Positions 11,301-23,093 are shown, counted from the first letter of the stretch. The stretch: DNA of 64,000 nt from Metridium senile (GCA_949775045.1 OX459097.1:1647598-1711597), one strand, 5' to 3'. Program-made: numbers and translations. The notes: generated by a model from the sequence alone, not told the origin.

Positions 11301-14300
11301 AAACTGGGAAAGTTTTGCATTTGAGCTTGGTGCACCTCCAAGTGTCAGGACCCAGGTAAAACGGCTCACCCAACACAGCCAGACAAGAGAATTGTTTGAT
11401 TCAATGAGCAGTTTAGCAAAAACTAAAAACTTGACTGTCCAGGAACTAATCAAGGAGTTGAAAGACTTGAGGAGACGAGATGTTGTAGATTTGCTTCATA
11501 AGAAAATCCCTGGTTAGTAAACATCAAACATTCTATATTAAATTAATATTATAATTGTTATACTCTATCAAATTATAATGACAGCTCTTTGATTCCTGGA
11601 GACCAATAGACCTAATTGGCTAATATGTTGCTATCCACCCGATTCAAATCTTTTGGGAATAAGATTCTTTGTCTTTCAATGTATTTCAATTCACATACAT
11701 GGAAAATATTTAGAATAAAAGTTTTTATTCCCAGAGGTTTTGAATTGGGTGGAAACGTACATATAGCAACATGTTAGGTCTATAGATCAAAGCTGTATAC
11801 ATAGCAACAACAACTATACAAATACAGCAACAACAACAATTAACAATAAAATAGTAAAGTAAAGAACAATAGTTTACGTCGGAAGTCCCTTTAGCCGAAG
11901 CTAATCTTCCAGAGAGCCGACGGGGCACTCATTTTACTTCCTTCTCCCCATTAGTGCTCCGTTTAACGGGTATTTAAAGATACTTAAAGCTACACGGAAG
12001 AAGAGAAGTTGCAACAAGGATGCGAGGACACTGGGAATTGAACTTGGGACCTCTTGCACCAAAAGCCGCGCACTAACCAACTGTGCCATCCTTGCTCCTG
12101 ACAATGACAAAAAGCAACAACATCTAGCATGGACTGAATTCCTTAGGAAACTGTTTCTGAATTATCAGTCTCAGAACTACTCCAAATTAAATATATATAT
12201 TTTCAGAAACCTAATCATTGCACTGTCATTATATTGTGATTATAGTTCAATATGTCCATTTATAAACGTCACATTTCCATTAAATGTGGGTTAAACGGTG
12301 CATGCATGGTAGCACTGCAGACCTAATCTCCAACTCTCCCTGTCACCAGCATCTGCAAATAAAAGCAAATTTCCCTACCATATAGCAGGGAAAGCAGATT
12401 TTGCAAAAATCATATAATGCCCACAGTTTTTTGATTGGTATTGTAGTACATATATTAAGACAATCAATTGCTGTAATTGTTTTGTAGAAAATGAAAGGCA
12501 AGACAAAGTGACTGAAAAAGTGATGTCAGACGAAGCCTTGATGGAGGAACTTGAAACACTATTAGACAAGGAGTCCAAGGTTGTTAAAAACTGGTACCAT
12601 ATTGGACTGAGGTTGGGTTTGCCTAAAGAAATATTACAAGAAATCAAAGACGGCAACTATAAAAACGGTGTTGGAGGCTTGTTTGCATATATTTATACAG
12701 AACATCCAAAATTAACCGTTGAACGATTCAAGGAAATAATGGTGAAGATTGACAGAAAAGATGTTTTGGACCAGCTCTCTGATGTTTCTGAAGGTATAGT
12801 ATATAAACAATAAAGACAAAGGGTGCTTGCACCATTTAGTCCATTTTACAGATCTGAGATCTGCACCATTTGGAAAGGTACTACCCATGCCTTTGCATTG
12901 AAGCAAGACAAATGGTGAGCTTGCAATAATAGACCTTTTTTGACACCTTGGACAATTTATTAGTCACTAGTTGGGGTTCCTGTGAAAAACTCACTACTTT
13001 TCCTAATGCTTGGGCTGCTGTTTGTAATGATTGGGCTACCTGTGTCAATGATAATCCAAGATGGCGGCCTAAGTGAGATCGCTTCGAGACGACTTTGATT
13101 TCTAGTTTTGCAAGCATTTAATTTCTTGTTCCAATTTACCCCCTATTGCACCCACAATTACCTGTTCTTAGCATTTATGGAATTCTTTTGTGGCACAGTG
13201 GGCGGGTTTATTGGAATAAGATGCGGACACTTTTCGCTTAGCGTATTATATAGATGATACGTGTCTATCATTGCAAACTCACTGTTTGTCTTGCTTTGAA
13301 GCAAATGCTTAGTTAAAATGGTGCAGAGAAAGCGCAAAGCAAAGCCTTTACAGCCCAAAGCCCAAAGTGTGACCGCAGATAATTTATTCACATTTTTTTG
13401 ACATGTTTGTCTGTAGCTGCTTTGAAATCAAAAGGACTTCATTCTAGCTATTTTAACCTAGCTATTTTAACCTCATTTAATCTAGAGGAGTTGATTGAAA
13501 AGATGTAGAGAAAATATGAATAAATTATCATACTTTTGGGCTTTGCACTGTAAACATAGCTAAACCATACTTACCAATAACTATATATCTATAATCTTTA
13601 ACAAAAGTGTTTTGACAATTATGATAAAATAATTCATTCATTGCTGCAATACTGTTACTTCCCCTATGGCAGTGAAGAGTGTGAAATTATCTTTTGGTGC
13701 TTATGTGGTTAACTCAACAATGCAATGATAGCAACATTGATGTGGGGGAAGAGGGCCTTTTTATATTCAAAACGAAATGGAGTAAAGTCACTTTGAGATA
13801 AAATAATACTTTAAGTCAAAGATTGATAGGTAACAAAGCAATAAAACTTGAATCCATGGTATGTAACAAGAAGCAGTACCTATTATTTGTACCTACACTA
13901 TGGTACCATATTTCAAAACCACCAAAGGATAACAAATAGCTAAATTATGTTACCCCTAAGAGATACAAGTATAATACTACTTTACTCCTGAGCCCAAACA
14001 CCTCTGCCTCCCCCTCCCTTGCCTCCCCCTTGCCTGCCTCCCCCTCCCTTGCCTCCCCCTTCCCTGCCTCCCCTTCCCTGCCTCCCTCTTCCCTGCCTCC
14101 CCCTTCCCTGCCTCCCTTTCCCTGCCTCCCCCTTCCCTGCCTCCCTCTCCCCTGCCTCCCTCTTCCCTGCTTGAACCCCCTTCCCTGCTTCCCCCTTCCC
14201 TGCCTCCCCCTTCCCTGGCTCCCCCTTACTTCCTCCCCCTTCCCTGCTTCCCCCTTCCCTGGCTCCCTCTTCCCTGCCTCCCTCTTCCCTGCCTCCTCCC

Positions 14301-14852
14301 TGCCTCCTCCCTGCCTCCCCCTTCCCTGCCTCCCCCTTCCCTGCCTCCACCAGGTAAATACTATTAATCTGTTTTGGGTAAGAAGATTTTGCTTAGTGCA
14401 TTAAGATCATTGAGGCTGTACAGAGAAAATAGACCATGCATCTTCAAAGTTTAGCCAATTTTCTTTGAATGTTATCATAAAACGTATTGCCCTTTTATTG
14501 GTTAAGAATATAATTTTATTGGTGTATATCTCTTATAGGCTTGATGAAAACAAAAATTCCTCTAGACTCTGACAAGATGCGTTCCATCTGTTACCTGTTG
14601 AGCAAGAACTCTTGTGGTACTGTGAAAGATTGGAAGCAACTAGCAAGGGAATTGGACATTGAATATCATAAGTACCAAAACTTTGAAAAAGAGACCCCAG
14701 AAAGCCCTACAAAACTTCTTCTAGAATGGGCTTTGATAGAAACACCCACCATGACTGTGTCAGATCTATGTGAAATATTCAAAAATATGAAACGATATGA
14801 TGTGATTGAGGCAATTGAAGAGTTTTATGAACGCAGTTTTATACAGTCATAA
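8349..14852 (+). CDS. Gene 2: protein with three tandem Death domains (537 aa predicted)
   Basis: Six exons: 8349-8391, 8704-9042, 9900-10226, 11228-11512, 12488-12793 and 14539-14852 (TAA). All introns are GT-AG and phase 1, and the joined frame is open. Exon 1 (14 codons, MELMRSVFKKSSKK) is inferred because it is an ATG followed by a perfect AAAG|GTAGGT donor in the required phase. It is the least certain exon. Residues 1-25 are strongly basic. Residues 26-236 are low-complexity, Ser/Ala-rich then Glu/Gln-rich. Death domains occupy about 237-331, 332-433 and 434-537. There is no catalytic domain. It lies head to head with gene 1 and shares one exon type with gene 4 (9900-10226 versus 38804-38986). 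An adaptor or scaffold role is inferred. Confidence 0.8.
8704..9042 (+). CDS. Gene 2 exon 2, low-complexity linker
   Basis: Begins after 'catgtatag' and ends at 'AGAG|GTAAAG', phase 1 at both ends. It encodes a Lys-rich start, then a Ser/Ala/Asn-rich region with a few cysteines ('CLSPCAVTGHC'). The His-rich tail read by the open frame after 9042 is intronic. Confidence 0.68.
9150..9770. mobile_element. Hairpin element with ~135-bp arms (gene 2 intron 2)
   Basis: 9265-9400 ('gataagtttgacattctctg' onward) is complementary to about 9573-9708, with a loop of roughly 170 bp. The outer left end ('ctagtataggctgc', then 'ttgtaacaccctaaaa') recurs inverted at 50968-51081. The right flank (9725-9770) holds a 'gtttcgagctttagccc' motif resembling remnants of self-cleaving repeats of Penelope-like elements. 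Confidence 0.65.
9900..10226 (+). CDS. Gene 2 exon 3, acidic Glu/Gln-rich cassette shared with gene 4
   Basis: 327-nt symmetrical exon opening after 'tatcaacag' and containing 'RVEPGHE', 'SQMGLED' and a Glu/Gln-rich end 'LEQQVHAQEE..SEDPL'. Gene 4 exon 3 (38804-38986) has the same opening, end and splice-site context but lacks the central 48 residues. Confidence 0.75.
10312..10552. mobile_element. MITE with internally repeated ends (gene 2 intron 3)
   Basis: The ends 'aacaggttcccatttaaatc' and 'gatttaaatgggaacctgtt' are complementary. The motif 'catttaaatctgtactt' is present three times at the left end and twice, inverted, at the right. A long inner palindrome around 'tgattggttgatctgtgtgt' fills the centre. 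Confidence 0.82.
10914..11210. mobile_element. MITE of the 'TACACCTAgTTcaaaaa' family
   Basis: Starts 'tacacctagttcaaaaaagg' and ends 'ccttttttgaattaggtgta', with long imperfect complementarity in the body ('gggtaat..aaattcc' regions). It ends 17 bp before the acceptor of gene 2 exon 4. Confidence 0.82.
11228..11512 (+). CDS. Gene 2 exon 4, Death domain 1
   Basis: 285-nt symmetrical exon. 'IIKNWESFAFELGAPPS' and 'LRRRDVVDLLHKKI' define a complete Death domain. The acceptor lies only 17 bp after the end of a MITE (10914-11210). Confidence 0.84.
11880..12105 (-). mobile_element. tRNA-derived SINE (gene 2 intron 4)
   Basis: On the minus strand 12099-12030 has an RNA polymerase III A-box-like 'TGGCACAGTTGGTTAGTGCG' and a B-box-like 'GGTCCCAAGTTCAATTCC' at tRNA spacing. 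The sequence then runs on into a non-tRNA body toward 11880. It does not fold as an intact tRNA with a matching acceptor stem, so I call a SINE head. Confidence 0.65.
12488..12793 (+). CDS. Gene 2 exon 5, Death domain 2
   Basis: 306-nt symmetrical exon. 'VVKNWYHIGLRLGLPKE' and 'KIDRKDVLDQLSDV' are the diagnostic stretches. The first 15 residues are a polar linker. Confidence 0.84.
13983..14348. repeat. C/T-rich minisatellite ('CTTCCCTGCCTCCC' units)
   Basis: Irregular 8- to 16-nt units based on 'ccttccctgcctcccc'. Open frames on both strands (Pro/Leu/Ser-rich and Gly/Glu-rich) are by-products of the repeat. It lies in gene 2 intron 5, 190 bp before exon 6. Confidence 0.9.
14539..14852 (+). 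CDS. Gene 2 exon 6, Death domain 3 and C-terminus
   Basis: Acceptor 'ctcttatag', then 'TVKDWKQLARELDIEYHK', 'SPTKLLLEWAL' and 'KRYDVIEAIEEFYE', with TAA at 14850-14852. 'SPT..LLEWA' is closely matched by the third Death domains of genes 3 and 4. Confidence 0.84.
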
Positions 14853-15909
14853 ATCAATAGACCGTTTTCCTTCACAATTATTTGCAACTTTGTGTGCTTT
14901 AAAATCAATAGGTGAGATTAATATTGTGTTTAGGGTTAATTACCACTGATTCCTGTTCAACTTTAGATGTTTCGACCTTTTACTGCAATCTTCATTAGTA
15001 TAATGACAGAATTGAGATTAATATTGTATGGAATTTTTTAGAATTGGAACAAATGATCCTTGTATTTGCTTATTGTTGAACAATCTCACCTATTGTTTTT
15101 ATTAGGTACACAAAGTTTGAAATAGTGTTAAAACAAAAAGGTAGAATGTTTTGTAAATTAGGGCTAAAAAAAATTCATTTTACCACTAAACAATTGTAAA
15201 CCCTAGTAAGTATGTGATATATTCTTTTGTATTTAGCACAGCCTGTAGGGGAGAGTATCGCGGGCGCACGAAATCTAAGCCTACACAGCCTGTGGATATT
15301 GGGTATTTATAATACCTGCATAATTATAGTACTTTTAAGACCACTACACTTTTTCTGCTTTTTAGAATCATCCAAGTATATAAATATATAGATAGATAGA
15401 TAGTTTATTAGAATTACATTGTATAGTTGATATACTTAAAATATAAACGTGTTAAATGTACAAGGATAAGATTCAAATGTTGAATGTATTACTGGTCATT
15501 ACTCTGTGCTACTTGCCACTATAAATCGGTTTGGAAAAGGATTTGTTTTAGATATTGGTATTAGTGTTAAACTTTCAGGACCTTTTATTACTTTAATAGC
15601 AAACTACAACTTTGGGACTTCAACTAACTGATGCATCTCAGCCACCACTTTTATAATGAAACACCGTGGGAAATATAATGGGGAATACCGTGAGAAAGTA
15701 CTTCATATTTCCTATTGTGGGTGTTGGCTAAGAAGCACCAGAGAGATGAGTTCCCTTCTACAAGTATATGGTTTTTGTAAATACAATTTTATATATTTAG
15801 AAATAGTTATGGGAGCTTTATAACATTAGTATATCAATTACTATATGAATGAATAAGGTACCAGATGTTTGTAGTAACTACAGTACCCACAGTTATAATA
15901 TTAAGAGTA
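14853..15909. other. Intergenic DNA downstream of gene 2
   Basis: No exon recognised. 14966-15000 carries 'gatgtttcgacc..cttcattag', another possible remnant of a self-cleaving repeat, and there is a short GATA run at 15387-15402. The rest is plain AT-rich sequence. Confidence 0.4.
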
Positions 15910-16440
15910 ACTGAAATAATAATAATAGTAAGTTCTTTTATAGCGCACTATACATATGTCTCAGTGCGCTTATGTAAAACATGATAGTGATAAAATTAAT
16001 GTGCGTAAATATACGATGAAAATTTAAAATACTTAAATGTCACTTAGAAATAAATGTGTTTTCAATAAAGTTTTAAAACGATCAAAAAAAAAAAAAAAAA
16101 TAAAATAAATAAATAAATGTGTTTTCAATAAAGTTTTAAAACGATCAAGTGATGGGGCACTTTTTATAGATTCAGGTAAATTGTTCCATAATTTTGGGGA
16201 GACAGCAGAAAATGACCTATCCCCATATGTTGTTGTCTTTATTCCTGTAGGTGGCTTTAGTAAATTCTTATTCGCCGATCTCAGGGAGCGTGTTGGCGAA
16301 TAACCTGACAATAGATCGGAGATATAGGCAGGCGTCATATTGTTCAAGGATTTATAAGTAAGAAGGAGAATCTTGAATTCAATCCGGCGCTTAAGGTGGC
16401 TTCCTATAGTATTCTTCAGACCATGCATACCTTTCATTTT
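15910..16440 (-). mobile_element. 5'-truncated LINE, reverse transcriptase ORF tail
   Basis: On the minus strand the ORF reads 'RIEFKILLLTYKSLNNMTPA', then 'YSPTRSLRSANKNLL' and 'GDRSFSAVSPKLWNNLPESI', the hallmark C-terminal block of a widespread animal LINE family. Near the end a 35-bp segment is duplicated on either side of an A-rich run (16049-16083 and 16114-16148), extending the frame with a repeated peptide. Confidence 0.8.
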
Positions 16441-17274
16441 AATTTGGCATATTTATAGTCTTAACTTACACCTATATACTTGGGTTTTGGACCAGTGATT
16501 TCGCTTGGATGAAAGTTTGGATTGATGCCAATTTTAGCTTGATTGGCGTTACCTTGGCAACGATAAACAAATATGACCGAAACTGGTTTTTGTCGAATAA
16601 CTTGATGAGACCTAGACAAGCAGTTAACAACATAATAAACTCCATACAATTGCTAAACAATTTAAACTATTTTAAAGAAAATCAATCTGTTTGATATGAA
16701 GTAATTTGCAAATATATTCTAAAGCAGCGATTTTTGCATGTTGAGAGATGGCAGCGGTTTTTCGTGCTATAACTCAGAAAAGAGCGTGGTGTCACCCCAT
16801 TTTTATATTTTAAAGTTGGTTTTCCCTTATCAGAACTTTTCATTCCGTAAAAAAAATGATATGGTTTTCGAGCGCAAAATGTAGTATTTTTCACATTTTG
16901 AGTTTATTTTTGCATTAAAATTCTCGATATGCACGTACTTTTCGCATTATTTTTTTTTGACAAAATGATTTTCTTGAGAAAAACATGGCAAATAATTAGT
17001 TTGTTAGGAAAGTGCCTTTCTTTTGCAAATGCTTGTTAAAAAGTTTGTTATCGGGAAAAACAGAATAAAGAGCGTTTTATGTTTCAAATTCCGACAATTT
17101 TTGTCACAAAAAATGACCAAAATGGGTCCCAGTCTACCGCCCTTATCTTCGAAACGAGTATGGTGACCCATTATTTTTATTTTGGTTTTGAACTTTACTT
17201 AGTTTGCTCTTTTTACATGAGAAGTTTCAAAACGATCTATCAACAGAATCCATGCGTCCTGAACTACCTTAATT
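16441..17274. other. AT-rich intergenic DNA, nothing recognised
   Basis: Short ORFs on both strands show no family resemblance and no splice-site support. I see no repeat boundary here. Confidence 0.4.
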
Positions 17275-17756
17275 GTTAATGTGCTCCCATTTCTGGGGGG
17301 ACTTTATAGGGGGTAAAAGTGTTGGATAATTTGTGCTCGCCATGCATGCTCACAAGATTTTTAGCTCCTTGTAAATTTGTTGTTTCAATATAATGATGAC
17401 CTGTCAATATCGTTTTATAAAACATAACATGGAAAACCTTTCAAAACCGTCTTTTATGTTACGTTTACTTTAGCTATGTTGCGGGCTTCCTGTTTAGGGT
17501 TAGGGCCCAGTCTCTAACGATATCATAGTTTCTCGGAAGGGATCGAAGGCGGAAGTGTTGAAAGCTTGGCAGAATCTAACTCGACACTTTTAAGGCCTAA
17601 ATATTGGTTATTTCAGAGCAAACTTCTGATTGTTGTTTGGTAAGAGGTAGGACTTTGTTAAATATTGATTCTTGCATAAAGTTGTTGTATAAATTACGAG
17701 AACTATAATGACTTTTTTGAAGTTTTAAAATGTTTGATAGATCAACCTCAACTCTC
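17275..17756 (+). repeat. Dispersed repeat R, copy A left part
   Basis: Homologous to 32490-33425 and 48360-49190: 'cctggggggactt', 'aaaagtgttgga', 'gcgggcttcctgtttagggt', 'tctaacgatatca' and 'ttcagagcaaacttc' recur in order. The copy is interrupted at 17756 by the foldback transposon and resumes at 25767. Confidence 0.75.
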
Positions 17757-18832
17757 ACTGCAGTGAAGTAAGCGATCACATTCAAACGACATTCCTCTAA
17801 ATCCGTACACATCACTTATATACCCATAATCTTGCTAAAAATTGTATTAACCTCAAAATAACTATTCTGATATCTTTCTTATCTATTCACGGACATTTGT
17901 GTGTATTTTCAAGTGTTGTCATCAAAAGGCCGCTTTTTTAGAAGCACTTTTGTAAACACCTTTGATTCGCCCGCTGAAATCGACAATACGGACGCTTACG
18001 GCTAAATCAGACAACTTTCATCCTTAATAACTTCGCAATAAAAAGCTCAAATCTTCTACATTTTTTTACAGAAGTAGATAAACTTACCCTAATGCCATCG
18101 CAGATACTTTCGGCACAAGAAAATAAAATACGGCTTTCCAATCGAGGGAGAAAGAAAGCGAAAAAAAAAGGATAAAAATCTTGTACTTTAAACTTTAATA
18201 ACTTTTACAGTTTTTGGTTTTACGTTTTGAAACTTACACAACCACTTCCAGATGCCTTCTAGATTCCATCGCAAAGGGTTTGAAAACGCCAATAAATATT
18301 TCAGGCGAATCTATTGTACGGCAAAAAACGATCTATCAGTATGAAACTCCTTTCAAACTCCTTTCAAAATCAACTTATTTCTCTTATCCTGCAAAATATA
18401 ACTACCAATGATTGGAGTTTTTCTGAAAATAAATTAAAACATACTCAAATTTTGTATAATTTGTAGCTGCAAAGTGAGTCGTTGTGATGACCGTCACGCA
18501 ACACTTGAATGTCACGATAACAAAAAACACTCATTTGCATGCTGAAAGATATCATGCTCTCAATGCTTGCGATGGCTTTCTCAGTGTATGACGAGTAACC
18601 TTGAGCAAAATCATGAACATATCTCATATTTACAAAAAGTTATTAAGAATTTTCTATTCTTATAGAAATCGTCAAATTTCTGATATGTAAAAAACACTCA
18701 TTTGCATGTTGAAAGATATCATGCTCTCAATGCTTGCGATGGCTTTCTCAGTGTATGACGAGTAGCCTTGAGCAAAATCATGAACATATCTCATATTTAC
18801 AAAAAGTTATTAAGAATTTTCTATTCTTATAG
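17757..18832. repeat. Left inverted arm of the foldback element
   Basis: Complementary to 24634-25758 with few mismatches. It contains a doubled unit (about 18490-18660 and 18665-18832). The mirrored ORFs 18627-18445 (minus) and 24869-25051 (plus) are the same arm read in both places and differ at one residue. Confidence 0.85.
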
Positions 18833-19042
18833 ATAGAGGTAAATATTCACCGATAATCAATTCGCCTGAGGTGAATAATCGTTTTAGTATAAATACAAAG
18901 GTGATTATTTCAAAAAAGAAAGAAGGAAACAGCATTGAAAGTGAAAATATTTTATTTTTTAAAAGCGCAACCGTTACGCGTAAAAATTGTAAACTTTGTT
19001 TCGCATATAATGACAAAAAAACGTGAAAATTTACTATGATAC

Positions 19043-19160
19043 CTTTAAATAGCTTGACACCAAACTTAGTAGCTTCTTTTGTCGATTTTGGGACAGCATT
19101 TTCTTTTAAGTTTTCAATTTCATCTTCGCTAACAGTGACAAAACAACTACTGGCAGCCAT
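19043..19160 (-). pseudogene. Stranded first exon of a Crypton/DUF3504-like gene
   Basis: The minus strand encodes MAASSCFVTVSEDEIENL and ends 'KEATKFGVKLFK' at a donor AAAG|GTATCA in phase 1. This opening ('xxxVxExExxxLxxNxxxKxTKxAT') resembles the N-termini of Crypton-derived tyrosine recombinase-like proteins that are abundant in cnidarians. No downstream exon is present, so it is an isolated exon carried inside the foldback element. Flanks 18885-18912 and 19225-19252 are inverted copies ('tataaatacaaaggtgatta'), suggesting a small element captured it. The family call is from memory and moderate. Confidence 0.5.
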
Positions 19161-19256
19161 TTTATCCGAAAAGGTGATTATCGGCTGATAATCCGAGATA
19201 GCAAACCAATCAGAGCGCGCGATTTTGTATAATCACCTTTGTATTTATACTAATGA

Positions 19257-20159
19257 ATGATATTGTGTTCTCAATGGGATTGCTAAGACAAGTGGTATCA
19301 TGTGATAGATATGGATGAGACAAATTAAAAAATTTGACTGACATGATCACTGACCACGACCTTGCAAAGTAATGACGTCATCAATGCTCTGCCTTGTTTA
19401 AGAAAAGTCGTGTAACTTCTGAACTATTTAGAATATTTAAACGATACGTTCACGGGAATTAAATAGCGCGGTAAAAGGTCAAAATGCTGATCTAGAATTG
19501 GCAAAATGAATTCTCATTTTTCTTATATAATAAAGATTTACATTAAATTGCTGATGTCAGTGATTATTCAGTGATGTCAGTGAAAATTAAGTTCGCAAAA
19601 ATAAGTAACAAAAAAATAGTAGTATATTTATTGTTCGTTTTTTCCCCTAATGTGACAATTGTTACTTTTTATCAGTAAACCAATTTTTATATACTTTATC
19701 TTTGAATGATTAAAAGGGATCACTCGAGCTGAACTCTTTTTTGTGGTTATTCCTTTTTCACTAAATTGCATTCATTTTTGATGTGACATTATTGCAAATA
19801 GGTGAGTGAGCCTAACCTTTAATACCAACGATTTTATTTCCTTGGACCGGTTTCGCCTCACGGCTTTATGAGTGAAGGAAAAACTTGAGTTATACGTGCT
19901 TCAAATTAAACGACTTGAGTTACACGCTCTTCGACTAATCGAGACGTGCAAGGACACGCCCACGAGACCGTGCGCACCTCGAAATGTTGCTACTACCGTA
20001 ACTCGGCTTAAAAGGTTAACAAACACTTTTTTGAGTTACGCGCTTTTTTGAAAAAAAAACCACCCTTATTTTAAACATTCATTTTTTTCATTATTAGCCT
20101 TTTAAGTATGCATTGTAACTATATATTATAAGCTAAACACAATTATGAGATGGCACTAT
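19257..20159. other. Interior of foldback element, nothing recognised
   Basis: Non-coding AT-rich sequence with a somewhat higher GC patch at 19840-19990. No ORF or repeat boundary that I can support. Confidence 0.4.
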
Positions 20160-21590
20160 CGGTTTTTGTGATGATGGCGTGGCTAGTTGGATGAATTTCT
20201 TGTGAGGGCAGGAAAACAATAGTCAAAGCCAGTGCCATAACCAGAGGATACAAACAAGGAGAAGCAATCCTCTACCCCCAAAATGCGCTCCTCTCGTTCG
20301 ATAAAATGTCTCATGCTCACCTACTTTACAAGCTTCAATGTTATGGCATCCAAGGTCAGATTCTATATTGGCTCAAAGATTTCGTTAGCTCGAGGAAACA
20401 GCGTGTAGTATAATTGAAGGTCAATCATCGGATTGGCTGGGCGTTACCTCGGGAGTTCCCCAGGGTAGTATCTTAGGCCCGTTGTTGTTCCTAATATACA
20501 TTAACGATCTCCCTGGTGCTTTGACCTGCAATTCGACTTATTTGCCGACGATACCGTGCTACACCATCATATTGAAAATATCTCTGATTGCGAACAACTC
20601 CAAGACGACTTAGACTCTGCCTCTGAATGGTGCAAAAGCTGGCTGGTTACTTTAAAGACCGAAAAGTGTAAAGTGCTCCACGTAACTCGTAAAAAAACAA
20701 ACAATTGAATCTCCCTACACACTTAACAATAGTGTGCTACCATCAGTGGATCAACATAAGCATCTAGGAGTTTGGCTACAATTTCCACTGTCATGGGACT
20801 ATCACGTCAAATCAATCTGTGTCAAAGCCAATAAAGTTTTAGGGTTGATTAGGCGGATATTTGGATATTCTAATAAGACGTACCGGCATTAGTATAGCCT
20901 TTAAGGCACTGGTAAGACCCATACTGGAATATGCATGCCCGGTGTAGAACCCTTATCTTGTAAAGCACATCAAATCAATAGAAGCTATCCAGAGAAGAGC
21001 ATCCAGATTATTATGCGGACCAGAAAAGGAATACAATGAAAGACTTATAGAACTTAAATGGGACACTCTTGAGCTTTGAAGAAAATACCTTAGCTTACTT
21101 TTTATGTATAAAATAATTTTTGGCTATTATAGTGTTAACAGTAATCAGTATTATGCTATCTTAGGTACAACACGTACAAGAGGCAACCATAGTTTTAAAA
21201 TTAGACCGAAAGTATTCCACATAAATTACCTCAAATACTCGTTTTTTCACCGTTACTCTAAGGACTGGAATGAAATACCTAGTGACATTATGCAATCTGT
21301 TAGTTTTTCCTCTTTCAAGACCTCTTTACTTAACCACTTACGATCATAATTTATGTACTATATTCCTCAATAATATTTTTAGAACAGTTTTTGTGTTCCC
21401 TATATATTCAGAATTGTATTTCTTTATATATGTATTTGTACTTTGTACTTTAATTTTATGAACATTTATTTATTTATTTTCTTATTTTGGATGGCAGCCT
21501 TAGAATGAGAATTAAGTTTGTCCCTGCTCCATCCTGTTGTAATTTTTGTAATGCAACGAATTGTAATTAAATTAAATTAAATTACAATAT
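20160..21590 (+). mobile_element. Decayed LINE with reverse transcriptase remnants
   Basis: Frame-broken but recognisable: 'LQCYGIQGQILYWLKDF', '[20 protein letters not shown]' (palm motif), 'HLGVWLQFPLSWDYHVKSI', 'RPILEYACPV' and 'SIEAIQRRASRLL', then the open tail 21104-21349. The YxDD box is destroyed by frameshift. The 3' end is an (ATTAA)n run at about 21560-21590, usual for RTE/CR1-like 3' ends. Inactive. Confidence 0.82.
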
Positions 21591-21640
21591 ACCATTTTCA
21601 TAACTTTCGAGGGGATGGAAACATGAATGAATGAGAGCAC

Positions 21641-21832
21641 ACGTCCCGTCTGCGAATCAGAGAAAGATTTATTGTTCGCAGCGTACCTGGATTTGAGTAC
21701 GCGCTCTGATTGGCTTATTCTAACAAGTCCGCTGATTGGCTATTAATATTATTGTTTGCCAATCACTAATAAGACCTAAAACCTTATGAGGGGGGCCCAG
21801 AACATGAAATCTTTCTCTGATGCACAGACGGA
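21641..21832. mobile_element. MITE inside the foldback element
   Basis: 'cgtctgcgaatcagagaaag' and 'ctttctctgatgcacagacg' pair across about 190 bp. An unrelated 79-codon ORF just downstream (21905-22144) has no recognisable features. Confidence 0.6.
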
Positions 21833-22556
21833 CTTTACGGAGAAAAAAATCCGGATGCAACGCAGGCTACACCTTTAATGAATAGTTAGGACGCATGCGC
21901 ATATTTGCAATTCTCTTCCCTTGTCCTCCAGAGCACCATGAATTGTGAAAAATCATTGCAAGTTGCCGAGATCGCTTTGCGGTGTATCACTTCACCTCGG
22001 CAACTTGCAACGCAACATTTTCAAGCATTGCGAGACAAGTTGCTGAGAAAAGTGCTCAGTGTAACAGCGCCTTTTAAAAGTTTGCATGATTTTCATTTCA
22101 TATGGCTGAATGTAATGGAGCAGATTCCGGTAGCCGATGAGTGAGGAACAAGAGTGCTTGCAGTTTAGTGAAAAGTAATGTATCTAAAAAACCCTAAAAC
22201 AAACCTAAGGGCTGTTAAGATTTTTGAGGACTGGCAAAGGAGCAGAACAGATACATTTTCGAACTCTTTCCATGCAAAGTAAAGAACAGGTACAATTTGT
22301 AAGCAATGTTTTAGCAGCACCCTTGATATGATTCTTTGGTAGAAAACACAGAAAAATCGTCCGAGGAAATTTGTGATCCTATATTTGATGAAATATCAGA
22401 TGAACCACTATAGATTTTCCTGAACTAAGTGCGCCTTACGTTTCAAATTTGGAATGAGTAATTAATTTTATCGGTAGCGTGAACCATAATTGTGAATTAA
22501 ATTTGAGTTTACTTGATATATTTTATACTTTTAATGTTGGCTTAATTAACATTTCA

Positions 22557-22714
22557 GATACAATTAAGTCACTAAAAGTGTGCAATACTTTGCACTATTT
22601 ACCACTAAATAGTGTTGATTAAACAATAGAGAACAAAATAATTTGCATAATTTAGCAGTATTTAGTGGTATTTATGTTGCACACTTTTAATGTTTGTACT
22701 CTAGTGGTTGTATC
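22557..22714. mobile_element. MITE 'CACTAAAAGTGTGCAA', copy 1
   Basis: Inverted ends around 'cactaaaagtgtgcaa' and 'ttgcacacttttaatg', with inner 'taccactaaatagtg' and 'tatttagtggta'. Nearly identical in the body to copy 2 at 53135-53282, so the family was active recently relative to other repeats here. Confidence 0.8.
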
Positions 22715-22823
22715 TAATTTACATGTTCATTGTTTTAATAATATCAAAGTACCATAGAGCACAATATGTTGCCCAAAATCATGGTTAAATCAAGGGTACA
22801 AGGTTAACATGTTATGTTCCATA

Positions 22824-23093
22824 TACACCTATTTACACCACAGTCCACACTCTAACGTCTGCAAAGGATGTCGGTATTTCTTCTCTTTCTTTCGATTTAT
22901 TCATAGCATATTTTGATTGTACGTGTTCGTGTTATATGACAATAACAAGTTGTTGTGGTAGATATGAATATAAATATTTCTTTAAAAAAAATGCAATGAA
23001 TCACAAATTAAGTCCATATAGCCGACATCCCTTCCACGCTTTAGAGTGTGGTCTGTAGCTCCGGATGCGACAACGATTTTTGAAATAGATGTA
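22824..23093. mobile_element. MITE of the 'TACACCTA' family
   Basis: The left end 'tacacctatttacacc' and the right end 'tttttgaaatagatgta' match the family ends, with the body arms 'cagtccacactctaa' and 'ttagagtgtggtctg' and 'ggatgtcgg' and 'ccgacatcc'. Related sequence is at 31932-32158. Confidence 0.72.

Noticed and set aside
12030..12099. Possible tRNA gene on the minus strand
   Set aside because: A and B boxes are present, but I cannot form a matched acceptor stem and the sequence continues into a SINE body.
14030..14404. Open frames over the C/T-rich minisatellite (Pro/Leu/Ser-rich on plus, Gly/Glu-rich on minus)
   Set aside because: The frame follows from the repeat unit, both strands are open, and the segment lies in an intron between two phase-compatible Death-domain exons.
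21905..22144. 79-codon ORF in the foldback element
   Set aside because: No domain, no splice context, and it lies among decayed repeats.
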